A stretch of 64,000 nt of DNA, from positions 1,116,001 to 1,180,000 of the forward strand of contig JAMXDE010000007.1 in assembly GCA_026770025.1 (NCBI GenBank), read 5' to 3'. Position 1 is the first letter of the stretch. Every line of letters begins with the position of its first letter. Source of the DNA: Craspedostauros australis. Its lineage: Eukaryota > Bacillariophyta > Bacillariophyceae > Mastogloiales > Achnanthaceae. The position numbers were made by a program, and so were the translations under genes. The notes beneath the pieces are model-generated. The model ran no database searches. It was given only the letters and a program-made list of their open reading frames with translations, and had not been told where the DNA came from. This document shows positions 50,220 through 60,486 of the stretch, piece after piece.

Positions 50220-51197
50220 TCACGATGATGTATCCTTCACCTGCAATCTGCCATCGTCCACAGCTCCAGCATCTTCACCGTTGCCGTCATCCGATATCGC
50301 AACACCAACGACGTCCTGAGATTGCACCGTCGATATCAATGCGACGGAGCTGATGGTGACGCTGAAGAGCAGCAGCGTGAACATGATGCCTTTCATCACC
50401 ATGGTCTGGATCTCTTCTTCCGTTGGAATCGTGCTGGACTCTTGCGTTGCGACATCACCTTTCTGCTGCTTCCGCGATCCTTCCACGTACCCTTCTCGAA
50501 TGTGCGGACTGGCACCTTTGGCGAATTGCTCGATCCACTCCACACCCCGCACGGCGAGATAGAAGTGGGACGGCACGAAGATGACATTCGTTGCAGCGGC
50601 CGCTGCCAACGCCCCGACGTTGTCACCAAAGCTGTCCGCCGCGCCCCAACCGGATAGAATGGACTCCACATCCACCCCGTATTGCACCATCGTGGCCGTC
50701 GTGCAGATCGTGACCAGCGCGGTGCCTTTGGCGGAGAGGAAGTAGGCGAGACCGTACCGATCGATGGAACCGCCCAGCCAGTTGACGCCTTTCGATGCAT
50801 TGCGAAAGATCGTCTGCGTGATGGGATAGCGTTGTTCAATACGTTCGCGCTGCTGCTGCAACTCCTGCGTGGTTCGTTCGTCCGCGGCGAAACCGGAGAG
50901 CAGCGGCGAGATCTTGAGCTGGCTCAGTGCCGGTGCCATGCGTTGGAGTTGCGCTGCCAGCAACAGGTTGACTGGTTGGCGCAGTCTGCGGCTGAAGCGT
51001 GAGCATATCCATCCAACGGCCATGGAGGGCGGCACTGCGATCAACGCCGTGGAGGAGATGGCGGTGTATAGTCCAAACCACGTTGTCCCCTGAGCTGCTA
51101 GAAAGGTGGCGACCATTTCCTGTGGATAGCGAGAGATCGTGACATTCCATCTATGCGTAAAGCGTTGCCACTGCCGCGCTGCGTACCGCGATGTCAT
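50220..51197 (-). CDS. DUF1279/FAM210-like membrane protein, probably mitochondrial
   Basis: This single-exon gene encodes 325 residues. The central segment at about 143-215 has DRYGLAYFLSAKGTALVTIC, then a DVESILSGWG loop and a second membrane span ending in FYLAVRGVEW. This follows the DUF1279 pattern of FAM210A/B, mitochondrial inner-membrane proteins linked to mitochondrial translation and erythroid or muscle function in animals. An N-terminal pair of hydrophobic segments (about 28-62) and a C-terminal one (about 280-296) are extra. The N-terminus (MTSRYAARQWQRFTHRW) is basic and amphipathic, like a mitochondrial presequence. Family membership is moderately sure; function is inferred. Confidence 0.6.
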   Translation of the reverse strand: MTSRYAARQWQRFTHRWNVTISRYPQEMVATFLAAQGTTWFGLYTAISSTALIAVPPSMAVGWICSRFSRRLRQPVNLLLAAQLQRMAPALSQLKISPLLSGFAADERTTQELQQQRERIEQRYPITQTIFRNASKGVNWLGGSIDRYGLAYFLSAKGTALVTICTTATMVQYGVDVESILSGWGAADSFGDNVGALAAAAATNVIFVPSHFYLAVRGVEWIEQFAKGASPHIREGYVEGSRKQQKGDVATQESSTIPTEEEIQTMVMKGIMFTLLLFSVTISSVALISTVQSQDVVGVAISDDGNGEDAGAVDDGRLQVKDTSS

Positions 51198-51816
51198 GAT
51201 GCTGAATTGGTGCTAGCGTCGCACGAGTCGATCATCGAGTGTTCTATTTGGCAACGCCCGTCAAGGTGCAGATCGGATGGTTGCGGGCGTGTTCCGACTG
51301 GCAAGCGAGTGTGATGAATGAGGACAAGGGTGTCAGTGGCTGTGTTTGTGTTGGGTTTCTTGGCGTTTGTGCCGAAACCCATCATCTTTCCTTGTCAGGC
51401 AGATTTTGTCCCTCGGAGGCACGCATCATTGGCAGTATACCAGATCGTGCAGAGATACCACGGCCATGAGGTCGCTGGCCAAGCACCTCCACGCTCCGTC
51501 CACCAAGATCTTGCTCGCCATCGACAGCAGATCGAGAGGCAGAGCTACTCCTTTGCCACTACCAGTACAATGCGAGCTATTATACGTTCTTATTCTCGAA
51601 TCTCATTGCTATACATTACTCGATTACTTTGCATATATAATGGATGCAACTGAGGAATCAGCCGAGTACTATACCGGCAGCCTCGTCGCGAGTGCTTCGT
51701 CGTTCCTGCCACAGCAACTCTACGAAATCGTCTCCATCTCGATGTGATGTTTCAGTATGCCATTCGTTCATTCATTCTTCTCAATGGTGCATCGTATTAT
51801 ATGATACCGTCCGCCC
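51198..51816. other. Spacer
   Basis: 619 nt between two minus-strand genes: the promoter of the DUF1279-like gene plus the 3' flank of the O-methyltransferase gene. No gene is recognised. Confidence 0.5.
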
Positions 51817-52509
51817 CTACTTCTTTCGGACCATCGTGATGCCATCCGCGAACGGCAGCATGGCATGCTCCACGCGGTCATCGGCCTGCACGAACTCGGC
51901 CAACTTCCGCAAGGCGACGGTATCGTCGTCCGTGATGGATTCATCGTACACCTTGCCGGACCACAGGACGTTGTCGATGGCGATGATGCCATCCTTGCGC
52001 AGGAGCTGCAACAATAGCTCGTAGTAGTCCATGTAGCCGACCTTATCCGCATCGATGAAGGCGAAATCGAACGTGCCTTGCAATCCTTGATCCAGCATTT
52101 TCTGCAAGGATTCTTTCGCCGGCGCGATCCGCAAATCGATGCGATCCTCGACACCGGCCTCCTTCCAAAATGGCTTGCCGATGCTTGGATATGCATCCGT
52201 GACATCGAGGGCCACGACCTTGGCGCCGGGTCCGGCAGCCTGCGCCATGACGAGCGTCGTGTATCCCGTGAAGACGCCGACCTCGATGATGTTCTTGGCC
52301 GCCATGGCCGGCAGCATGACCTTGAACATGGCCGCCTCGATGGGGTCGCCCATCATGACGCCGGCGCGGTGTTTAGCGGTTTCGAGGCGCAGCTTTTCGG
52401 CCGGTTTGGTCTCCTTGAAACCGACCTTCAAGACGTAGTCGTTCGTCTCCTTGGGGATGAACTTTGGCTTTTGGAATTTGGCGGTGTTGGCTGCGTTGAT
52501 TGTATTCAT
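51817..52509 (-). CDS. Class I O-methyltransferase (caffeoyl-CoA OMT type)
   Basis: This single-exon gene encodes 230 residues from MNTINAANTAKF. Methyltransferase_3 features are complete. AAMFKVMLPAMAAKNIIEVG leads into the SAM motif VGVFTGYTTLVMAQA, followed by KVVALDVTD, the metal site FDFAFIDADKVGYMDYYE, the GIIAIDNVLWSGKV loop and a TMVRKK end. The metal-binding Asp (FIDADK) and Asp-Asn (IDN) are present. Such enzymes methylate catechol-type substrates with Mg2+; the natural substrate here is unknown. The same frame has another ATG at 52659 that would add 50 residues beginning with a hydrophobic segment. The soluble form is preferred because the family usually starts here, but a secreted or anchored isoform is possible. 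Confidence 0.92.
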   Translation of the reverse strand: MNTINAANTAKFQKPKFIPKETNDYVLKVGFKETKPAEKLRLETAKHRAGVMMGDPIEAAMFKVMLPAMAAKNIIEVGVFTGYTTLVMAQAAGPGAKVVALDVTDAYPSIGKPFWKEAGVEDRIDLRIAPAKESLQKMLDQGLQGTFDFAFIDADKVGYMDYYELLLQLLRKDGIIAIDNVLWSGKVYDESITDDDTVALRKLAEFVQADDRVEHAMLPFADGITMVRKK

Positions 52510-53276
52510 TGTGTTGTTGTGTGTTGTGTTGTTGTGGGGTGTGGATTTGGTGATGTGCGGCTGTGGTGGGATGGAGAGGTTGGGATTGCTGTTTTTATGA
52601 GATCCAATGCAAAGCAGAGCGATGTAATGCAGCGCAACGAATGGCACGGCAAGGATCATGTGGTGCGACGGACTTTGAGTGAGAGTATGCGCTCGGCAAA
52701 GCAATGAGGACTTTCGATTGCGAAAGAACGACGAAGATGTTGATGTTTGTGTTGGAGCTTTCGTCTTCGTCCATCGCAACGTATCCTTCTTCTCACTCCG
52801 GCAGTAGCCAGTCCACGACCAAAATCCTTGACGAACAAAGGAACGATTTCGTGTGGGGCGCTGATCGTGTCAAAAAAGATACGATTGTGTCGCATGGTTT
52901 CGCAACTGTGACTTGGAACATGATGGTACCTCAGAAGACAGGTACGATACCTAGTTTGAGTACGCAAACGTTGGTACATTATTCTCGTTGATTCAAGTCT
53001 GTGACTATTTTGGACCCAACTGACTTCTCAAATTGCGGTAAATTTACATCTGCATGTCCTGTGACCAATTTTAAACCTAACGGAAAAGTAGTGTGCGCGC
53101 AACAAAGCATTCTACGCGATACACATCCAATGCAGGCGCACCTCGCGCGCACCTTCGCGCCTTTGCGCGTGTCATCTGCTTCCGACAACCGCGATGCGGA
53201 AGCAGTGAGTGGAAAATGGTGAATGTGTGTTGGTACAGTATGATCTGTAGACTCATGTTGATTGCACCACCATCGT
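52510..53276. promoter_or_regulatory. Spacer upstream of O-methyltransferase
   Basis: 767 nt with no recognised gene. It includes the possible alternative start of the methyltransferase at 52659 and a GC-rich CGCGCACC run at about 53140-53165. Confidence 0.4.
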
Positions 53277-53543
53277 TCAGGAAAGGGCCGCTCTATTCTG
53301 TGAGTGGAGCAAGAGTGGGTCGTGTTCGGAGGGTGGTTGTATTCGGACGAGTTGAGTTGGAGTAGAGCGGAAGCACCACAGGGACAACAAGAGACAAGTT
53401 GAGGCCAATAGAGTGAGTGGGAGGAACGGCCCAATCACTCCGCCGAAGCGCATCACTGCCCTCGCCCATTCATCATCGATCATCTTGCTTGGTCTCCTTC
53501 CTTGGCCGCCTTCGTTGGTTGATCCAGCAGGTGCAGCAGCCAT
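53277..53543 (-). CDS. Possible small single-span membrane protein
   Basis: An ATG at 53543 (context CTCAATGGCT) opens 88 codons. After a hydrophilic start (AAAPAGSTNEGGQGRRPSKM) comes one membrane segment, GVIGPFLPLTLLASTCLLLS, then a polar tail. It lies head to head with the large repeat protein gene, 213 nt away. I know no homologue. Codon use looks coding-like, but the frame is short enough to arise by chance. It may also be the first exon of something longer. Confidence 0.3.
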   Translation of the reverse strand: MAAAPAGSTNEGGQGRRPSKMIDDEWARAVMRFGGVIGPFLPLTLLASTCLLLSLWCFRSTPTQLVRIQPPSEHDPLLLHSQNRAALS

Positions 53544-53756
53544 TGAGCACAAACGGAACCTAAATTGGATCGGATTCGATTGGATTGGACTGCCCTTCCG
53601 AAGGCTGCACTGAAAGCTGCACTGAAGGCTGCACTGAAAGCTGGACTGTCTCGGGGGTTGGGGCAAGAAGGTGTTCCGACTGTTGCATCCATAGTAGTAC
53701 TGCCACGCATTCATACGCATTCATACGCATTCATATAATACGCATTGACAGGAACG

Positions 53757-54914
53757 ATGGAATCTTCCAATCCATTGGCCAATGTGGCGCGCGGGAGCAT
53801 CGCAAGCAGGTACCTGCAGGCCATCTCCTGCACGCCGCAGGACGTCTCGACGCTGACGATGGAGTCTCCCCTCAAACGGAGGCAAGGCGACGACGCAAAC
53901 GACACCTCCATGCTGTCCAAGTACAACTGCGGCGACTCCCTGGGCAACGCGACCGCCGCCACCCACCTCATGGATCAGTCCTCGAGCTTGAACAAGTCGC
54001 TGTCCAGCTGGACGACGATGGAGACCAGGCAGTCGCACACCAGATCGCGCTCCTCCACCGTCCGCACGGGCACCAACTCGGCCTCCAACGCTGCCAAATG
54101 GCGCCAGAGGGAGCGCCAGATGGACGCTCGCAGTGCGGCTCGCAATGCCACTCGTTCCACCCCCAAGCAGCAGCAGGTGCACCTGGGCATCGAAGACGAC
54201 TGCTCCTCCATCGCATCCAAGTCCTCCATGGAGCCCGCCAAGCGTCCCCAACATTCACCGGCCCATCTCACGGCCGACAACGTGCAGCGCAACAATTCCA
54301 TGCTCGCGAGACAGCCAAGTCACAGCAATCACAGCCACAAATCGCATGCCAGCAACGCTAGGAGCCGCACCCCCACGACGCCGCTCTCCATGTTTCCGAG
54401 GACGTCGCCTCTCACTCCGACGCTGCGGACGCCTCGCAGGCAAAAGCCATCCACGCCCAAAAGCGCTGCAAGCGACCACGGCACATCGGCGCCCACGGAA
54501 GTCATGGCCAATCTATCGCGTATGCCCTTGCATTTGATGGCCTCCAACAACGACGATGCACTCACGGAAGTCATGACCAATCGCACCCACGATGTCGCGG
54601 TCAAATTTGCTGGGATCGCAGCCAAGATCGATGCCGCAGTCGAACAGACACGGTCGCCGGAACCACGCAGCGCGCGCGAATTTTGGCAGCAGAAACAGAA
54701 ACCATCATCCACAGCGTCATTGTACAGGCCGACGCCGCAAGTGGAATCCATTCATTGTTTGATGGATGACACGTCCAATGAATCCAGTTCGAATGGGAGG
54801 AGTTTGGATGATGCGAGGAGATCGAATCCACCGTCTGCCGATGCATCACAATCTAAGGGGCGATTGGGGCTTCATATGGAACAGCAACAACAGCAACAGC
54901 AGCAACAACAGCAA

Positions 54915-54979
<65 letters not shown>

Positions 54980-57900
54980 ACAACCAACTCAGAACCATCA
55001 GATTCTCAATCATGAACCACCGACGTTAGAACAAAACTCCACAGACCAAACGGGATCCGTCGGCATCTCATCCATCGGCGTGGAAACGGGGAAGGATGCG
55101 GTAGAACAGAGCGATCCTGCATTGAAAGCAGTCTTCGGGGGGCGTCCCATCACCAAACCGGGAACGAAGCGGATACACTCCACGATCCGGGCGTTGCAGC
55201 AACCGGCCATCCGACCCAAGCCGGTCTACGCGACGCCGCAGCCCAGCAAGGTGGTCTATTCCATGGCGACGCAGGAACCGCCCAAGCCGGCGCGTCGCAA
55301 TCCCTACGACAACAGCCTCATGCTCTCAGATTCGTCCGGCAGCTGGCCGCCTGCCGGGTTGCCACCCAACCTGCCTCCCAATGACCCGGCCTCGCAAATT
55401 CAGCCGGTCTTTTCCATGGATCGATTGGATATCTCGGTGGGAAGCTCACCAGATCGACCCACGCAAAGAGGCAGATCGCGATCCATGAACCAGAACATCC
55501 ATCGTCTCAATCAGCAGCAGCAGCGTTCCAATTCGGTCGGTGGTGGTACGACTACCAACGTGTCTCGTTTGCGCAACAAGTTGACCAAGCACCAGCCGGA
55601 TCCGATCATCGGTCAGGAGGAAGTCTCGAATGAAACGGAATTGGTCAACATCATGAATGCGCAGCGCAAGGCCCCGCACGAAAATGGGGTCGTGGCCAGC
55701 GGCCGTATGGCACCCACCTTCCAACGGATCGGCACGCCCACCGGATCTGTCAAAGATCGCATTCGTCAACTCAGCCAACCACAGCAGCAATCGATCATCA
55801 CAGGGATTCCGCACAACATCTTGCGTCATGGTGGGGGCGAAGAGAAGAAGGAGGATGACATGAGCATGGATGTCAGCACGTTGCGTTCCGCGTACGATGA
55901 TGACATGAGCATCAAGAGTTATGAACCAAGGCAGCAGCAACACCCTCCAAGGCCCAAGCCGTACCACAGATACGACGACAACACTGTTGGCGTCGATGAT
56001 GACAGCAACAGCGTTCGAAGTCTGCGGGAACGATTCGAACCATCGAGTCAGCCTCAGCACGTTGCGAATCATCCGCAACATCAGAACGACGACGACGATG
56101 ACATGAGTGTGAGGAGTTTGCGCCAACGATTCGAATCAAAGCCACCGCGTCCACCACAAACTGAAAGCGTTGTCACGGATGATGATGACGACAATAGCGT
56201 CCGATCGCTGCGCAAGCAATTCGAGCCCAAACCATCGAAGCAGAGGATTTCTCCATTCGGCGGCTACGACGACGATGACAACAGCGTGCGGGGCCTGCGC
56301 GGGAGATTCGAATCCACCACCAGCGTGCGTCGGTTCGGGAACAGCAGCGGCATCAAGCACGTGCCATCACCGACCCGAAGTTCCTCCATCTCGAAATTGA
56401 CAGCCAAGTTCGATCGAACCGTCACAAAGCCCGGGGTTTCCAACAACATTCGAGAACGTGCGCAAGCGTATTCCGGAACGTCTCCCACCATGCCGCACAA
56501 AGAAACCGTCAATGTCAGACCAGCGATGTTGCCGACGTTGCCAATACCCGTTGCCGCTCCTTCCGTTGTGGAGTCTGGATCTACATCCAGCGAACAAGCG
56601 GTGCTCAGTCCTCACATGGGGATAATTGTTTCGGACAAACCTGGGACCACCGAAGTTGTTGAAGAAAGTGTCGCGAAAGAACCAATATGGACAGAAGAGC
56701 ATCGACCGATCATTAACAGGTCGGACGCACCTGATCCACCGGCTGCTGCAGTAAAACTGCCAGTTGTTATCCTCCCGAACACGAAGCCGAAAGTAGCTGG
56801 GATGCAGACATCGGTAGCGCCAAAACAAGAAGTTGGCAAAGCAATTCACAGCCAGAAGGATGGGGCCATCGGCAATACTCGCCGTGTGGATTCTAAGAGC
56901 AACAACAGCATCAAGCCAATTGCAACCACCAAAGCTTTCAAGAAGACGGGTAACTACTACAACGCCGTATCTGAGAAGAATTCCGTGCCAGCCATTTCAC
57001 CATTCCAGGCGATGAAAGATCGGTTGAATGCACTATCACGGCCACGAAAGGATGGTCTTGCAAAGTATCAGAGCAACGTCAGCAACACCACCACCACCAA
57101 GAGCAAATTCTTCCGGTCCAAGAACAAGCAGAAACACCATGAGGTGCGTGAAGAGTCTGAGGCATTGATTGGACGGTACGATGAGAATGGCAATTTGCAA
57201 CGATCCGGATCGTACGATTTGACTTCGGTTCAGGGCGATGATGGTGATGACGATATGGAATCACCACACGACGTTCAGCGAACGTCAAGCCGATCATTCG
57301 ATGATGGAGCGCAGCTCGATAACACCAATCCGACGAACGTGCAACGACATGTACAAATACAAGATGCGAAACCTGCAGGGGTAAGCTGGCCATCTCAACA
57401 TCAACCCGACGATCACGCGCGTAGTTTCCAAATGTCGAGACCATCCACAAACCATGTTCCACATCGGCAATCGCAGCAGCAACGACCACAGCGGTGGCAT
57501 CGGCAACCACTGAGTCTACTACAGAACCAATTGCAAAGTGGCGATGGCAGAGGGGGGTCTGGGGATACCGAATCTTCGGATGGAGTGACGTTGGACTTGT
57601 CGATCGCCGAGGTCTCCAATCTGACAAATCCAACCGCGTTGCGGAGCCCTCAGCATAATCCGCAGCTGAGCGCGATATCCTCCAGCGACAACGAAGAGGA
57701 GGAAGGAGCAGGATTCAGGGGAATCAACGAGATGGACGAAGAGCAAGGTGCGCCCAATCGCACACCGCAAACAGCAGCAACAGGGGCAGGTGCGACAGGA
57801 GGACAACGTCATTTCTCGCAGCAACCGCATCATCAGACGGAGGCACTCCACAGCCAGCCAGAAGAACGCTTGACGAATGTATCCAGATCTTCCGGCGGCA

Positions 57901-59654
57901 CACCAAGCCCATTCCAAGTGAAGAAGCCCACAGCTACGGATGGGCGTGCGTTCGGATGGGACATTGGTCAGCTCGATGGGTCATTCCTGGGCTCCAGGAA
58001 GGCGGTGTCAGAAAACTCGCATGACACAGACGGGAGCTTCCCGCTGTCGGATTGGCAGCCATTCGATCAAGAGGAAGAGGCAGCTGCGAACACCGGCACT
58101 CCCAGCAACGAAAATGATGATGACAACAGGCATTTGTTGGGTGGTCACAGGTACAGCGGTCACAGGAGTTCACAGGATGCACGACGCAAGTTAGGCAGTC
58201 AAACATCCGGTGCCGCATCGCACAATGGAAGCAACACTTCTGCATCGAAGCGCACATCGCGATTGTTGCGAAGTGCCTACAAGATGGCCAAACCCATAGG
58301 CTTGCTTGGCAAGAACCAAGGCAAGAACCAACGCGACGGTTCTCGTGTCCGTATCCGACTTGATTCGACCACCGACAGCTGGCCCATGGAGGATGTGTCA
58401 GCAGGGAAGGAACGCATAGGTCCAGGCTCGACGGCGTCCGCATCATCGAACATCGACACGCACCATCAAAGGGCGTTGGCCACTGACTTGGAGAAGGTGG
58501 CATTGACTTCTGATCATTCCGGACCGACCATGGATATGTCGTCACTGTTGCCGAATGCATCGCACACGAAGTCCCTTGGTGGACGTCCGAAGAGCACAGT
58601 TGTGATGACAGACGATCATGTTAGTGCAGGTGGCAAGAAGTACGATGCCAGCAGCATGACCACTTCGGCAACGGTGGAAGTAGCTGGCACCACTCAAGAA
58701 CGGAAGATGCGTCAGCTTGTGACAAACTCTGGACCGGCGCAGGAAATGATGAATGGAGGCCGCCCTGGGGATAGTCATGGTGTCGGCACCAGCAACATGA
58801 GGAATGTCAATGTCAATGACAATGTGCCTACTCGCGCAGCTTCATCGAATTCCGAAGGTCAACGTCCAGAACAGCATCCAAGAAGCTCGACGTCAGCGCC
58901 CGGAGCCGTGGGTCGAGTGACGAGCAAATCCGACTTCTCCGGAAAGTACTCGGCACACTCGGGTATGGATGCCAGGACGCAGCAGCTGATGCAGAGACAG
59001 CAGCAAATAAAGAGCAGGAAGGCGGCTCGGCGAGAACAGAGCCCCGCGCGTTCCAGCGCCGCTTCATTGAGCTCTGCCAAACCTGGCGGGTACTTCGGCC
59101 GCACGCACCCAAGCCGCGCACCGGAGCCGCTGTCGTCGTCCAACGCAGGAAGGAACAAGAAGGCGAAGAAGTCCTCATCGTTGCCGAAGTCTCATGCGAC
59201 GCCGCCAGAGCCGCTGTTCCATTCTGATGGACGGGGCGATTCCGGTGCTTACATGGGTGGCAATGACTACAAGGCGAAATCGAGAGGATCGAGACGCAAC
59301 GAGAGGAGCAATCACCAGGGCCATTCCGCACCTTCGTCTGGCTCTTCCGGCGGACCGCCATCCAACAGCGGCAATTCGTACAGCATGTCGAACGTCTACC
59401 AAAAGCTGACGAACTCGCTGGCCACGAAGAACGCGTCGCTGTTCCAACGATTGAAGTCGGTGCGCGAGGCCCGTCTGCGACGCGCTGCATCCCGCAGCCC
59501 GCGATCCGTCGTTCCATCGCATGGCACCTCGATGCTGTTCGATCGCAGCGGCACGCCCATGTCCGGAGATGGCAGCGACATGCCGGACGTGACCAGTCCA
59601 CCCAAGCCAATCCGGATCTCGAATCCATACGAGAGCGGGGTGCGGTATGGGTAA
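53757..59654 (+). CDS. Giant low-complexity protein with poly-Gln and acidic LRxRFE repeats
   Basis: This single-exon gene encodes 1965 residues from MESSNPLANVARG. It is almost wholly disordered: Ser, Gln, Arg, Asn, Pro. A run of 34 Gln lies at 54882-54983. Between about 745 and 865 a four-fold repeat occurs: Asp-rich run, then NSVRSLRERFE, MSVRSLRQRFE, NSVRSLRKQFE and NSVRGLRGRFE. Two partial copies (MDVSTLRSAY, MSIKSYEP) lie just before, and a related RSLRKQ-like spacing continues as KLTAKFDRTV. The C-terminal 100 residues are basic and more regular (YSMSNVYQKLTNSLATKNAS, FQRLKSVREARLRRAASR). No catalytic domain, signal peptide or membrane span is visible. A scaffold or condensate-type role is conceivable, but inferred only from composition. 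Confidence 0.8.
54882..54983 (+). repeat. Poly-Gln tract, 34 codons of mixed CAA/CAG
   Basis: A perfect Gln run in the giant repeat protein. CAA and CAG are interspersed, so it is not a pure triplet expansion. Confidence 0.95.
55996..56325 (+). repeat. Four acidic SVRSLRxRFE repeats
   Basis: Four units, 65-100 bp apart, each an Asp run followed by SV-R-S/G-LR-x-R/Q-FE. The Asp codons are mixed GAT/GAC. The protein repeat is conserved better than the DNA, so selection on the motif is likely. Confidence 0.85.
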
Positions 59655-60486
59655 GCGACGTGCAATAGGATCATGCTACTCGTAGGTCGTACGATGGACG
59701 AGCACGACCATGGTATCTACATCCACTCTCTGGAGAAGAATGAGAATGGATTTGATGTTTGGTTGGAGTGTCCGTTCAGCTAGTGACGAGGACGGTCAAA
59801 CCGTAGCTTGCAGTCTCTCTAGAGTCGTAGTAGCAGATTAAGACGACCACACGACGATAAAACCACGATCGTTGGTGATCGTTTCGCCTTTGTGGTGATG
59901 AGAGACAAAATTCCTTCGGTTTTGGCAACAGAACTTGTGAGTGATGATTCAGTGAGGACACTTAACTGTGACAGAAGTCATCTATAGATATGCTTTTTAT
60001 CACTTACGCTGGCGGGACAAGCAATGTCCCGTCCCAACCATCTTGTAAATGGCACGAAAGAGAAGCAAGGAACCAGTGTGTGGCACGGAACAAGAAGGCG
60101 AACGAAAACACAGGAGGAAAGGCAGAACAACAACTCCTCTTTGCCCGCGTGGCTAACCAAAGTGGCATTGTACCTTCACTGCGGTTAGGGAGGACGTTGG
60201 TGTTCATAGATCGCATCATACAATACCGAAGAGAGAGAGGCTCCAGGTACCCTGTGGTGCATCATCACTCGTGGGGGCGACCATTGGGAGTGTGCGCCGT
60301 TGAGGCTTGTTGCTGTTGGTGGCAAGGGCGCCCCAAAGGGATAAAGCACTCTGGGGAACAAAGTGCCGCTGAGCATACCATAACATCGCCGACCACTGCA
60401 CCCATGCTAATGGTCGTGCTAGTGCTACATCCACAGCTACATCCACAACTGCTGCTGCTATTGCTGCTGTTGGAGACACTGCGACC
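59655..60486. other. Spacer
   Basis: 832 nt between two plus-strand genes. TACTCGTA at 59677-59684 lies 23 bases after the stop. CTCTAGAG is at 59817-59824. The last 90 bases are CTGCTG/CATCCA-rich 5' UTR. No gene. Confidence 0.55.
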
